Notes under the pieces: generated by a model
Seen by the model: only the letters and a program-made list of their open reading frames with translations
What the model was told of the DNA's origin: nothing
The model's database searches: none
Assembly (NCBI RefSeq): GCF_001613345.1
Contig: NZ_BDCE01000007.1
Location: forward strand, 60,767 to 124,766
DNA: 64,000 bases
Direction of reading: 5' to 3'
Source: Nocardia uniformis NBRC 13702
GTDB lineage: Bacteria > Actinomycetota > Actinomycetes > Mycobacteriales > Mycobacteriaceae
Program-made: the position numbers and the translations under genes
Shown: piece after piece, positions 36,881-46,140 of the stretch
Numbering within the stretch: the first letter of the stretch is position 1
Layout of the letters: every line of letters starts with the position of its first letter

Positions 36881-37921
36881 ATGCGCGGTACCAGCTTGAT
36901 GCGATCGGCGTTGGGGTTAGCCGCGGCGCTACTCCTACCACTCGGGCTTGCCGCGCCGATGGCTCCACCGGCCGCCGCCGCCTTCGATCCCGCCGCCTTC
37001 GACTTCTGGGTCGACTCCCCGGTGATGGGGCCGATCAAGACTCGCATCCTGCGCGCCGCCGACGGCAATACCAATCGGGTCGTCTACGCCCTCGACGGCA
37101 TGCGTGCGACGGAGATCATCAGCGGCTGGGAGAACGACACCAACGTCCCCCAGGTGCTGGCCGCCAATAACATCAATGTGGTCATGCCGGTCGGTGGCCA
37201 GTCCAGCTTCTACGCCGATTGGAACGCGCCCAGCAACTTCTTCGGTGTGCCACCGGGCAGTGCGGGCTCATCCTCCGGATCGGGTGCGACCGAGGCGTTC
37301 CTGTCCGGACCGGGTAAGAGCTACCGGTACGACTGGGAGTCCTTCCTGACCAATCAGCTGCGCTGGGCGCTGCGAGATCGATTGGGCTTCAACCCGTATC
37401 GCAATGGCGCCTTCGGACTCTCCATGGGCGGCAGCGCGGCGCTGACCCTGGCCGCGTACCACCCGGACCAGTTCAGCTTCGCCGGTTCGTTCTCCGGTTA
37501 CCTGAATATCTCCGCGCCGGGTATGCGTGAGGCCATTCGCCTGGCCATGGTCGACGCGGGTGGCTACAACGTCGACGCGATGGCGCCGCCCTGGGGACCG
37601 CAGTGGTTGCGGATGGATCCGTTCGTCTTCGCACCCTCGCTGATCGCCAACAACACCCGGCTCTGGATCGCGGCCGGTAGCGGTCTGCCCATGCAGCAGG
37701 ACCTGGAGATACCGTTCGGCGCGGCCGCGGACCGACTGGTGCGCGGTGGGCCGCTGGAAGCTCTCGCGCTGGCCAATACCCGGGCATTCCAGGTGCGCAT
37801 GATGTCGCTGGGCGCGCAGAACGTGGTGTATTCGTTCCCGAATGCCGGTCTGCACGCCTGGACCAACTGGCAGGAAGAGGCGTATCGCATGATCCCGGAT
37901 ATGTCGGCCAATATCGGATAG
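36881..37921 (+). CDS. Antigen-85-type mycolyltransferase / esterase family protein, copy 2
   Basis: This 346-residue protein has a signal peptide (MRSALGLAAALLLPLGLAAPMAPPAAA), the FDFWVDSPVMGPIKTRILRAADGNT start, GGQSSFYADWNAPS, nucleophile Ser181 in FGLSMGGSAALTLAAYHPDQ and the His in GLHAWTNWQ. The ATG at 36881 has GGAGG upstream. From SMGG through LNISAPGMREAIR and MVDAGGYNVDAMAPPW to LRMDPFVFAP it is nearly identical to copy 1, while the N-terminal and C-terminal parts differ more, pointing to recent duplication or gene conversion. It too has a Ser/Gly stretch (GSAGSSSGSG) at the same loop. Confidence 0.93.
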   Translation: MRGTSLMRSALGLAAALLLPLGLAAPMAPPAAAAFDPAAFDFWVDSPVMGPIKTRILRAADGNTNRVVYALDGMRATEIISGWENDTNVPQVLAANNINVVMPVGGQSSFYADWNAPSNFFGVPPGSAGSSSGSGATEAFLSGPGKSYRYDWESFLTNQLRWALRDRLGFNPYRNGAFGLSMGGSAALTLAAYHPDQFSFAGSFSGYLNISAPGMREAIRLAMVDAGGYNVDAMAPPWGPQWLRMDPFVFAPSLIANNTRLWIAAGSGLPMQQDLEIPFGAAADRLVRGGPLEALALANTRAFQVRMMSLGAQNVVYSFPNAGLHAWTNWQEEAYRMIPDMSANIG

Positions 37922-37939
37922 GTAGCCGCTAAATCCGTC

Positions 37940-37982
37940 AACGCCCCTGGACGCGAATCACGATTCCGCATCCAGGGGCGTT
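37940..37982. terminator. Hairpin after mycolyltransferase copy 2
   Basis: AACGCCCCTGGA and TCCAGGGGCGTT pair perfectly around 19 bases, about 20 bases beyond the stop. Confidence 0.8.
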
Positions 37983-38086
37983 GCGCCGTTCGCGCACCAG
38001 CCATATGCGTCTATAGACATGTAAGAGCGGCAAGACAGTTGTGCATTTCGGGTGCGGTCAACGATGATCGGCGGAAGGCGAAGTCG

Positions 38087-39064
38087 ATGCGGTCCAAGCG
38101 TTCTTCGATACGAGCCCTGGCTGCGGCCGCGGTATCCGCGCTGGCTATCTCGCTGGCGGGGGCGGTGGGCGGAATGGGCGCGCCGGCGTCTGCCTCCTTC
38201 GATCCGGGTGGCTTCGACTTCTGGGTGGACTCGAGTATGGGTCCGATCAAATCCCGGGTCTTCCGCGCCGCGGACGGCAATACCCAGCGCGTGGTGTACG
38301 CACTCGACGGCCTGCGGGCGCGAAACGACCTGTCCGGCTGGGAAATCGATACCGATGTCTCCCGGGTGCTGACGGCCTGGAATATCAATGTGGTGATGCC
38401 GGTCGGCGGGCAGTCCAGCTTCTATTCGGACTGGGTGGCGCCGAGCAATACCAATGGCCAGGCCGCCCCGTACGCCTGGGAAACCTTCCTGACCCGGGAT
38501 CTGCGCAATGCGCTGACCGACCGGCTGGGGTTCAATCCGCGCGGCAACGGAGTTTTCGGCCTGTCCATGGGCGGTAGTGCGGCCCTGGTACTCGCGGCCT
38601 ACCACCCGGATCAATTCCGTTATGCCGCTTCGTATTCCGGCTACCTGAATATCTCGGCACCGGGTATGAAGGAGGGTCTGCGAGCCGCCCTGCTGGATGC
38701 GGGCGGATACAACATCGACTCCATGTGGGGCCCGCCCTGGAGTGAGCTGTGGCTCCGCAACGACCCCTTCGTATTCGCTCCGCTACTGCGCGCCAATGGA
38801 ACTCGGCTGTGGATATCGTGCGGAAACGGCGTGCCCGGCGTGCGTGATCAGGTCCGCGCGCCGATCGACGCCTTCCACATCGGCAATTCCATGGTGCTGG
38901 AGAGTGTCGCGCTCGCCAATACCCGCGCTTTTCAGGTGCGGCTCGACAGCCTCGGACCCACCAATGTGCACTTCGAGTACACGCCCGATGGGGTGCACAA
39001 CTGGCTCTACTGGCAGGACCAGGTGCTGAACATGCTGCCCGACCTGAGCGCGAATATCGGCTAG
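38087..39064 (+). CDS. Antigen-85-type mycolyltransferase / esterase family protein, copy 3
   Basis: The 325-residue protein has signal peptide SIRALAAAAVSALAISLAGAVGG and mature start near SFDPGGFDFWVDSSMGPIKSRV. It keeps GGQSSFYSDWVAPSNTNGQ, nucleophile Ser160 in FGLSMGGSAALVLAAY, and the His in DGVHNWLYW. It lacks the Ser/Gly linker of copies 1 and 2. The ATG at 38087 follows GGAAGG; an in-frame upstream Met at 38039 would put 16 charged residues before the signal peptide and was rejected. Its closest relative here is copy 1 by the N-terminal half. Confidence 0.92.
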   Translation: MRSKRSSIRALAAAAVSALAISLAGAVGGMGAPASASFDPGGFDFWVDSSMGPIKSRVFRAADGNTQRVVYALDGLRARNDLSGWEIDTDVSRVLTAWNINVVMPVGGQSSFYSDWVAPSNTNGQAAPYAWETFLTRDLRNALTDRLGFNPRGNGVFGLSMGGSAALVLAAYHPDQFRYAASYSGYLNISAPGMKEGLRAALLDAGGYNIDSMWGPPWSELWLRNDPFVFAPLLRANGTRLWISCGNGVPGVRDQVRAPIDAFHIGNSMVLESVALANTRAFQVRLDSLGPTNVHFEYTPDGVHNWLYWQDQVLNMLPDLSANIG

Positions 39065-39436
39065 TCCGTCCGGTGCGCTCGGCTGAGTGAGTGAATCAGT
39101 GAACCAAAAACTCTCCCGCTGAACGGCTTCGAACCGCCGGGCCCGGTGTCACGGGAAAGCCGGGCCGGTGGTTACTGTTGAGCCGTAACGTTTTTCCGTT
39201 CGCCGCGACATCTCGTGCGAACCACGCTAAGGTCACCGCACGATTACGGTCACCGTATGGGCGGATTTCGGCCACGTGATTGCCTCGGTCTTGCTAAGGC
39301 ATTCGCCGTCGAATATCGTCCAGCGAGCGCAAGTGTGACCACATCGTGGTAGCGCCGTCGATCGCAACGGATAGTCGGGGTCCGATGTGAACGGGTTGAG
39401 CGCTCCGGCCACAACAGCAGAAAGAGAGCAGTATTC
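39065..39436. other. Gap between mycolyltransferase copies 3 and 4
   Basis: The 372 bases hold a hairpin (39132-39174) and, at 39231-39258, two copies of GGTCACCG with one-base differences in their flanks (GGTCACCGCA, GGTCACCGTA), possibly a regulator site for copy 4. I see no gene. Confidence 0.4.
39132..39174. terminator. Hairpin after mycolyltransferase copy 3
   Basis: AACCGCCGGGCCCGG and CCGGGCCGGTGGTT pair with small bulges around about 13 bases. Confidence 0.55.
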
Positions 39437-40477
39437 ATGCGTTTCGGCAGGACCGCCGCAGAGGTGGGAGTCGAGTCGGGACGGCGGGGCGCGTCCCGTG
39501 GTTGGGGTAAGCGGATGATGGCCGCCGGTGCTGCTGCGCTGGCTCTGCCCATTGCCGCCGGCATGGTCGCCCCGACCCTCGCTACCGCCGCTCCCACTCA
39601 TGGACCAGTACTGCGCGCGCCCGCGGGTGGTTTCGAAGAGCTGATGGTGCCCTCCACCATGGGCCCGATCAAGGTGCAGGTGAAGTGGGCAAGCCAGGGC
39701 GGCGATGCCGCGCTGTACCTGCTCGACGGCCTGCGCGCCAAGGATGATCGCAATGCGTGGAGCGATCCCGCCGAGGGCGATGGCCCGGGGATCTTCGCCA
39801 ACGACAACATCACCCTGGTGATGCCGGTCGGCGGTCAGTCCAGCTTCTACGCGGACTGGTACTCACCGTCGAACACCAACGGCCAGAAGTACACCTACAG
39901 GTGGGAGACGTTCCTGACCAGGGAACTCCCCGACTTCCTGGCGGGCTACGGCGTTTCGCGTACCAATAACGCCATCGCGGGTCTGTCCATGGGCGGTTCG
40001 GCCGCGCTGGCGCTGGCCGCGTACCACCGCGAGCAGTTCAAGCACGCGTCGGCGTTCTCGGGCTACCTGAACATCTCCGCACCGGGTATGCGCGAGGCCA
40101 TTCGCATCGCCATGCTGGACGCGGGTCGCTTCAATGTGGACTCGATGGCGGCACCGTGGAGCCCGGCGTGGCTGCGCATGGACCCGTTCGTCTTCGCTCC
40201 GCAGCTGAAGGGTCTGCCGATGTACATCTCGGCCGCCTCCGGTCTGCCGGGTCCGTACGATCAGCCGAATTCGGCTGTGGGCGTGTTCAATACCGGTAAT
40301 GCCGTCGTGCTCGAGGCGCTGTCGATGGTGAACACCCGGGCCTTCCAGGCTCGCCTGGGTCAGCTCGGCATCCCGGCGCACTTCGACTTCCCGGGCGCCG
40401 GTACCCACTCGTGGCGCTACTGGCACGATCAGCTCATGAATGCCCGCCCGGGCATCTTGGCCGCGCTGAACGCCTGA
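39437..40477 (+). CDS. Antigen-85-type mycolyltransferase / esterase family protein, copy 4
   Basis: The 346-residue protein has a twin-Arg-containing but probably Sec-type signal region (SGRRGASRGWGKRMMAAGAAALALPIAAG) and mature start near APTHGPVLRAPAGGFEELMVPSTMGPIKVQV. This last segment is close to the SRPGLPVEYLQVPSPSMGR-type start of mycobacterial Ag85. It has GGQSSFYADWYSPSNTNGQ, Ser184 in AGLSMGGSAALALAAYH and the His in GTHSWRYWHDQL, the same HSWxYW as M. tuberculosis Ag85. Of the five it most resembles canonical Ag85A-C, so it may be the main mycolyltransferase; that is an inference from motifs only. Confidence 0.94.
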   Translation: MRFGRTAAEVGVESGRRGASRGWGKRMMAAGAAALALPIAAGMVAPTLATAAPTHGPVLRAPAGGFEELMVPSTMGPIKVQVKWASQGGDAALYLLDGLRAKDDRNAWSDPAEGDGPGIFANDNITLVMPVGGQSSFYADWYSPSNTNGQKYTYRWETFLTRELPDFLAGYGVSRTNNAIAGLSMGGSAALALAAYHREQFKHASAFSGYLNISAPGMREAIRIAMLDAGRFNVDSMAAPWSPAWLRMDPFVFAPQLKGLPMYISAASGLPGPYDQPNSAVGVFNTGNAVVLEALSMVNTRAFQARLGQLGIPAHFDFPGAGTHSWRYWHDQLMNARPGILAALNA

Positions 40478-40492
40478 TCTGAATTAGTCCGC

Positions 40493-40526
40493 GACGCCGG
40501 TGGTCTCGACAGAGACCACCGGCGTC
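40493..40526. terminator. Hairpin after mycolyltransferase copy 4
   Basis: Fifteen-base perfect arms GACGCCGGTGGTCTC and GAGACCACCGGCGTC around GACA, followed by GTTGCGTTT. Confidence 0.88.
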
Positions 40527-40682
40527 GTTGCGTTTCCAGCCGCTGACCGGCACGTCTGGTGATGTACGAGGGCCGTCGCCCGGGTGCCGAATGTGAATAG
40601 GCGTCACCGCACGACTCGCCAACTATGTCTCGGTCCCGCGCGCCTTCCTGGGTGATTGCCCGGATCGAGGTACAACACTCGT

Positions 40683-42938
40683 GTGGCTGGTGTTGTTAGT
40701 GGGGCGAAACAGGCGCAGCGTTGGGCCGCCTGCATCACTGCTGCTCTGCTGCCCTTGGCGGCGGGGCCTATCGTCGCGGGCCCGGTAGCCGCCGCCCCCG
40801 AAGCGGCGGCGGTGGCGGCTCCCGCGACCGTGCAACGCGCGGTCTGGTTGAGCGACCGGCGCGTGGCGCTGTGGGTGAACTCGCCCGCCATGGGCAGGCC
40901 GGTCCAGGTGCAATTGCTGTTGGCGCGGGACTGGAATTCGCGCCCGGACGCCAAATTCCCGGTGCTATTCCTCCTCGACGGCCTACGCGCCACCGATGAC
41001 GAGAACGGTTGGACCAAGGATGCGAGCGCCGACGAATTCTTCGCCGATAAGAACGTCACCGTGGTGTTGCCGGTGGGCGGTCAGTCCAGCTTCTACGCCG
41101 ATTGGCTGGAGCCGAACAACGGCCAGAACTACAAGTGGGAAACCTTCCTGACCAAGGAACTCCCACCGCTGCTGGAGGGTCAGTGGCGCGCCACGAACGT
41201 GCGTGGCGTGGAGGGGCTTTCCATGGGCGGCACGGCGGCCATGTTCCTGGCCGCGCGCAATCCCGGTTGGGTGCGCCACGCCGCCTCCTACTCCGGCTTC
41301 CTGACCCTGACCACGCTCGGTATGCCGCAGGCGGTGAATTTCGCCATGCGGGATGCGGGCGGATTCAGCTCCGAGGCCATGTTCGGTCCGCCGACGAGTG
41401 AGCTGTGGGCAGAGCATGATCCGTATCAGCTGGCGGAGAAGTTGAAGGACATCAGCCTGTATGTCTCCAGCGGCAGCGGTACCGCGGGCGCGACCGATCC
41501 GCTCTCCGATATCCCGGGTATCACCACCAATTACGCGGGTATGGGCCTGGAGGTGTTGTCGCGGCTGACAACCCAGAACTTCGTCGCCAAACTCAATAAG
41601 GTCACCATCCCGGTGCAGGTGAACTACCGGGAGTCCGGCACCCATACCTGGCCGTACTGGGACTTCGAGATGCGGCAATCGTGGCCGCAGGCCGCGGCCG
41701 CCATCGGTGTGGACGCGACACCGAGCGGCTGCCGGATCGGCGGCGCGATCGCCGGGGTCGTCCAGGCCAATAACTGGCTCGGGCAGTGTCTGACCGCCGA
41801 ATACCCCGCGGCCAATGGTGTGGCACAGGACTTTACGGGCGGGCAGGTGTTCTATTCGCAGGCCACCGGCGCTATCCCGACCGGCGGCATGATCGGCGGT
41901 ACGTATCAGGGAGTTTCCGGTCCGGGGAGTGGGTTGGGTCTGCCGACCAGTGGTGAGCAATTGCTACCGGATGGTCGCGGGCGTTTCCAGACCTTCCAGA
42001 CCGGGGCCATCTACTGGACCCCGCAGACCGGCGCGCATCCGGTGCGCGGCGCGATTCTGGACGAGTGGGGCAAACAGGGCTACGAGGGTGGTCCGGCGGG
42101 CTACCCGACGGGGCTCGAGCAGGCCACTCCGCATAAGGATGGCGTGGTGCAGGGTTTCGAGCACGGCCCCATCTACTTCAGCCCCGCATCCGGTGCGCAC
42201 CTGGTGCAGGGCCTGATCCTGGGCAAATACTCGCAACTGGGTTACGAGGACAGCCCCTTCGGTTTCCCCACCTCGGACGAGATCGGCATCAAGGACTTCG
42301 GCCGGATGACTCGATTCGAGGGCGGCAATATCTATTGGAGCCCACTATCGGGTGCCTGGGGCGTCCGCAATGGCGCGGTCATGGATGCCTGGGGCGCACT
42401 GGGTTTCGAGAACGGCCAGCTGGGTTTCCCGACCGGTGACGAGACCCAGATCCCCGGTGGCACCCAGCAGTCCTTCCAGGGCGGCACGGTCATCGTCAAG
42501 GATGACAAGGCACAGGTGGTAGCCATAGACGGCCGCCCCGTCGCCCTCCCCGCCCTCCCCGCCGACACCCCTGCGGACCCGCCGAACCCCGAAGCTCCGG
42601 CTCCGGCGGCGCAAGCCCCGCCAGCACCGGCGCCCGGGGCACAGACCCCGGCAGCCCAGGCTCCGGCGGCCGCCCCGCAGGCCTCGAACGTTGTCCCACA
42701 AGTCCCGAACGTCGTCCCGCAGGCTCCGGCCGCCGCACCGCAAGCACCCGCGATCCCGCCTGTCCTGGGACCGCAGGTTCCGGCAGCGGCCCCGGATGCC
42801 CCCGCGGACGTCATGCCGCAGGCACCCGCACCCGCCGCGGCAACCCCCGAGGTGCTGCCGCAGGTACCCGCGACCACGCCCGGGACCCCGACCATCGTGC
42901 TGGACATACCCCCGGCCAGCTCGCCGGGATTCCCCTGA
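40683..42938 (+). CDS. Mycolyltransferase-type esterase with C-terminal LGFP repeats and Ala/Pro-rich tail, copy 5
   Basis: This 751-residue secreted protein has a signal peptide (ITAALLPLAAGPIVAGPVAAA) and an esterase domain (about 40-350) with GGQSSFYADWLEP, Ser180 in EGLSMGGTAAM and the His in SGTHTWPYW. Four to five LGFP repeats (about 360-620) follow, with SGLGLPTSG, GPAGYPTG, SPFGFPTSD and GQLGFPTGD. A roughly 130-residue tail is built from AP/AAPQ repeats. Corynebacterial mycolyltransferase PS1 has the same esterase plus LGFP architecture, and LGFP is thought to hold the enzyme at the cell wall. The GTG at 40683 was chosen; it has GAGG 12 bases before it. It has no terminator of its own close by and may read on towards the DUF732 gene. 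Confidence 0.92.
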   Translation: MAGVVSGAKQAQRWAACITAALLPLAAGPIVAGPVAAAPEAAAVAAPATVQRAVWLSDRRVALWVNSPAMGRPVQVQLLLARDWNSRPDAKFPVLFLLDGLRATDDENGWTKDASADEFFADKNVTVVLPVGGQSSFYADWLEPNNGQNYKWETFLTKELPPLLEGQWRATNVRGVEGLSMGGTAAMFLAARNPGWVRHAASYSGFLTLTTLGMPQAVNFAMRDAGGFSSEAMFGPPTSELWAEHDPYQLAEKLKDISLYVSSGSGTAGATDPLSDIPGITTNYAGMGLEVLSRLTTQNFVAKLNKVTIPVQVNYRESGTHTWPYWDFEMRQSWPQAAAAIGVDATPSGCRIGGAIAGVVQANNWLGQCLTAEYPAANGVAQDFTGGQVFYSQATGAIPTGGMIGGTYQGVSGPGSGLGLPTSGEQLLPDGRGRFQTFQTGAIYWTPQTGAHPVRGAILDEWGKQGYEGGPAGYPTGLEQATPHKDGVVQGFEHGPIYFSPASGAHLVQGLILGKYSQLGYEDSPFGFPTSDEIGIKDFGRMTRFEGGNIYWSPLSGAWGVRNGAVMDAWGALGFENGQLGFPTGDETQIPGGTQQSFQGGTVIVKDDKAQVVAIDGRPVALPALPADTPADPPNPEAPAPAAQAPPAPAPGAQTPAAQAPAAAPQASNVVPQVPNVVPQAPAAAPQAPAIPPVLGPQVPAAAPDAPADVMPQAPAPAAATPEVLPQVPATTPGTPTIVLDIPPASSPGFP

Positions 42939-43202
42939 CCGAACGACTGATACTTCCGGTACGCCGTCGGTTGATCAGGACTACGTGATTAATGATTTCG
43001 TGAGGATCTGGGTAACTCGGCAGGTATGGGTCGGACCGAGCGACCAGGAAAACCGCCGGTCGCCAACGCGACCGCACCCCGCGCCTAAGTCTGGCCTGAA
43101 GTCGCGGAGAGGCGGATCGGCACTGCAAGGCCGCACATTCCCCGACCTTCCCGCTAGCCTGGGGGCGACCTTGTGCCCTATTGATCTCGAGGAAGCGATT
43201 AC

Positions 43203-43721
43203 ATGCAACGGACCCGTGGAAAGGTAATCAGCGTGGTGGCGGCTTGTGCGGCCGCTGGATTGCTGGCCGCCTGCGGTGATAATGATTCGACCGCGACGAG
43301 CACGCCCACGCTGTCCGCGACCACGCCGGCCAGTACGTCCGCACCGGCCACGACGGGTGCGCCGGACTCCACCGAGCAGCCCGGCGAGACGAACCCGTCC
43401 GAGCCCACCGGCTCGGAGCGTCCGGCGCCGGTGCCCACGGAGTTCGTTACTCCGCAGGCCGACGCACCCGCGCTCAGCGATAAGGACAAGACCTTCCTCG
43501 AGGAGTTGAAGAAGCGCGGCGTCACCCCGTCGTCGCCGGATATCGCGATCACCGCGGGCAGTCTGGTCTGCCAGGGCAAGGCGGAGAACGCGCCCGAGGA
43601 CCAGATCATCACCTACGTGACCGCCATCGCGGGCTCGGATCCGTCCTTCGACGCCAGCAAGATGCCGGTCGAGCAGGCCGGGCAGATCTACTACGAAGTC
43701 GCCACCGCGAGTTACTGCTAG
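43203..43721 (+). CDS. DUF732-domain lipoprotein
   Basis: This 172-residue lipoprotein has signal MQRTRGKVISVVAACAAAG and lipobox LLAAC (Cys near 24). A Ser/Thr/Pro-rich linker (about 28-90) follows, then a DUF732 domain, LSDKDKTFLEELKKRGVTPSSPDIAITAGSLVCQGKAENAPEDQIITYV, with paired Cys (VCQGK and the C-terminal ATASYC). DUF732 is a small secreted actinobacterial domain of unknown function. Its stop overlaps the start of the cutinase gene by one base, so the two are co-translated and may act at the same membrane site. Confidence 0.9.
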   Translation: MQRTRGKVISVVAACAAAGLLAACGDNDSTATSTPTLSATTPASTSAPATTGAPDSTEQPGETNPSEPTGSERPAPVPTEFVTPQADAPALSDKDKTFLEELKKRGVTPSSPDIAITAGSLVCQGKAENAPEDQIITYVTAIAGSDPSFDASKMPVEQAGQIYYEVATASYC

Positions 43722-44695
43722 TGAACCCCCGCCGCCGCTCCGCACGCCGGTCCCCACTGCGGGGATGCCTGGTGATCCTGGCCGTGATCGCACTGATCAT
43801 TGTCGTGGTCATCCTGCTGTGGTTCCTGCTTGCGGGGTGGCTGCACCTCCCGAAACCGAAGCTGCCGACCACCAAGGAGCCGACCTCACAGCCGGCGTCC
43901 TGTCCGGACGTGCTCATGCTGTCGGTGCCGGGCACCTGGGAGTCCAATAGCAATGATGACCCGTACAACCCGTCGGCGAATCCGATCTCGTACATGCTGA
44001 ATATCTCGCAGCCGCTGCGCGAGCGTTTCCCGGCGGAGCGGCTGGAGGTCTACACCGTCCCGTACGTGGCGCAGTTCTCCAACCCGATCGCCTTGCCGCC
44101 GGACGGCCAGCAGTCCTACAACAGGAGCCGTTCCGAGGGCACCGCGCGGACCACCGAGAAATTGGCCCAGACCTACCGGGACTGCCCGCTGACCACGTAT
44201 GTGATGGTCGGGTTCTCCCAGGGCGCGGTAATCGCCGGTGATGTGGCCGCGGAGATCGGCGCGGGCAATGGCCCGGTGCCCGCGAACAAGATGCTCGGCG
44301 TCATGCTCGTCGCCGACGGCCGCCGGGTCCCCGGCCCCGACCAGGCCACCGTGATCGGTGCGGTTCCGCCGGGGGAGGGCGCGGAGGTCGCGCTCAAGGG
44401 CTTGAAGGTTCCGGGTATCACCATGACCGGTCCCCGCCCCGGCTTCGGCGCGCTGGCCGATCGCTCGTACACCATCTGCGCTCCGGGTGACCTGATCTGC
44501 GATTCCCCGCGAGAAGCGTTGAGCCCATTCAATATTCTCAATAGCGCGGGCACTCTGGTGCGGGCAGCCGGCAATCCGGTGCACAGCCTCTACCACGGGT
44601 ATGTGGTGGATGAGAATGGCACCACCGCCACCCAGTGGACGTTGAACTGGGCCACCGGACTGATCGATGGCGCTCCACATCCACCGCATTCGTGA
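43721..44695 (+). CDS. Cutinase-family serine esterase/phospholipase (Rv3802c-like)
   Basis: The 324-residue protein has an N-terminal membrane anchor (GCLVILAVIALIIVVVILLWFLLAGWL) and an outside alpha/beta-hydrolase domain of the cutinase family: nucleophile Ser166 in MVGFSQGAVIAGD, then the Asp/His region DLICDSPREALS ... NPVHSLYHGY. M. tuberculosis Rv3802c, essential and lying between the mycolyltransferases and fadD32, has thioesterase and phospholipase A activity and influences mycolate synthesis. Position and the anchor support orthology. The GTG at 43721 shares a base with the preceding stop. Confidence 0.92.
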   Translation: MNPRRRSARRSPLRGCLVILAVIALIIVVVILLWFLLAGWLHLPKPKLPTTKEPTSQPASCPDVLMLSVPGTWESNSNDDPYNPSANPISYMLNISQPLRERFPAERLEVYTVPYVAQFSNPIALPPDGQQSYNRSRSEGTARTTEKLAQTYRDCPLTTYVMVGFSQGAVIAGDVAAEIGAGNGPVPANKMLGVMLVADGRRVPGPDQATVIGAVPPGEGAEVALKGLKVPGITMTGPRPGFGALADRSYTICAPGDLICDSPREALSPFNILNSAGTLVRAAGNPVHSLYHGYVVDENGTTATQWTLNWATGLIDGAPHPPHS

Positions 44696-44894
44696 GGGGC
44701 GGCGTACCCGGAACTTCGTGAGTTCTAACGAAGGCGGGCACCCTCGTCTGGGATCCCCCTTGAATCGGGGGCTTGTGCCCACCGACAGACCCCGTGGTTC
44801 GGTGCTTAGCCTGTAAAGTGCTCCGGGATTGTGACGCCGGTCGATGAGGCCCGGCGGCGCAGTGCGATCACTCTCAGCCAGGAGCATCGAGTTC

Positions 44895-45914
44895 ATGACA
44901 GAAGTCGCCGTACCGGACGGTCAGTTGACCGCGCTGGGTACACCGTTGCGGGCCTTCCGCTTCGCGGCGGCCGGCGAGGGCAACCCGCAGGAAGGCGGGG
45001 CGCGCAAGTTCATCAAACTCGCTCAGCAGGCCGAGGATTTCGGTTACGACTCCTTCGCCGTACCCGATTCGCTCGGCCCGCAGGTCGGTCCGATCGCGGC
45101 CCTGGGCGCCCTGGCGGTGGCCACCGACCGGATTCGGATCGGAACATCGATGCTGGCCAACGGCTTTCGGCACCCCGTGGTGCTGGCCAAGGAGGCCGCC
45201 ACCCTCGATGTGCTCTCCCGCGGTCGTCTGGAGCTGGGTGTCGGCGCGGGTTGGCTCGCCGACGACTTCCATGCCGCGGGTATCGCGTTCGAGTCGCCGG
45301 GTGTGCGGCTCGAACAGCTCGACGAAACCCTGACCATTCTGGATGTGCTACTGCGCGGTCAGGAATGCCGCTTCGAGGGTAAGCACTTTCAGGTGCGGGG
45401 GATCAGGGGCGCACCGCGGCCGCGGCAGGGTCCGCGTCCGCCACTGGCGACCGGTGGCGGTGGGCCGCGCATGCTCGCGCTGGCGGCCAAGCATGCCGAT
45501 ATCGTCTCGGTGATTCCGCCGAGCACACTCGATGGGAAGATGTTGTTGTCGGGCATCACGCTCGACAGGACGCTCGAGCGGGTGAATATGGTCAAGGCAG
45601 CGGCCGGACGCCGGTTCGCCGAGATCGAACTGAACTGGACGATCACCGCGGTGATCGTCACCGACGATCGCGAGCGCGCCGCCGATATGGCGCTGCGCGC
45701 GATCGATAGAGGACTGCACCCGAACCTGGAAGTGGACGTGCGGCTATCGGCGGAGGACATCCTCGAATCGCCGTATGTGGCGATCGGCACCCACGAGCAG
45801 ATCGCCGAACGCATCCGCCGGGTGCGGCAACTCACATCCCTGTCCTACGTCGGCATATTTCCCACTCAAATGGAGGCATTCGCACCGGTTATCCCATTGC
45901 TTCGGCACGAGTGA
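44895..45914 (+). CDS. LLM-class F420-dependent oxidoreductase (TIGR03621-like)
   Basis: This 339-residue enzyme has the luciferase-like TIM-barrel pattern: FRFAAAGEGNP, AQQAEDFGYDSFAVPDSLGPQVGPIAALGALAVATDRIRIGT, GRLELGVGAGWLADDFHAAGI, PLATGGGGPRMLALAAKHADIV. Members use F420 or flavin to reduce or oxidise small substrates; many are of unknown substrate. The ATG at 44895 follows AGGAG. It stands alone between the cutinase gene and fadD32, a position where M. tuberculosis has no gene. Whether it contributes to mycolate chemistry (for example a keto-group reduction) is an open guess. Confidence 0.88.
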   Translation: MTEVAVPDGQLTALGTPLRAFRFAAAGEGNPQEGGARKFIKLAQQAEDFGYDSFAVPDSLGPQVGPIAALGALAVATDRIRIGTSMLANGFRHPVVLAKEAATLDVLSRGRLELGVGAGWLADDFHAAGIAFESPGVRLEQLDETLTILDVLLRGQECRFEGKHFQVRGIRGAPRPRQGPRPPLATGGGGPRMLALAAKHADIVSVIPPSTLDGKMLLSGITLDRTLERVNMVKAAAGRRFAEIELNWTITAVIVTDDRERAADMALRAIDRGLHPNLEVDVRLSAEDILESPYVAIGTHEQIAERIRRVRQLTSLSYVGIFPTQMEAFAPVIPLLRHE

Positions 45915-46140
45915 GCAGGGACCTCGGGCTGCTCCGGAGATTGCTCCGGTGCCTGCTCTGTAACATGTCCCTGGTTTGAAGACATCTAGCCAATAGGCGG
46001 TCACCGCGCAGACCGCAACAGAATTCTGCCGAGTTGGCTCTTGTATCGACAGAGCATCGGCGGGCAAAGAGAGTCGGGGCCTCACAGGTAACAGCGGCCG
46101 TCACCGCCGCCCCTACGTGTGCCTCGGAGGAGAAGAAGGA

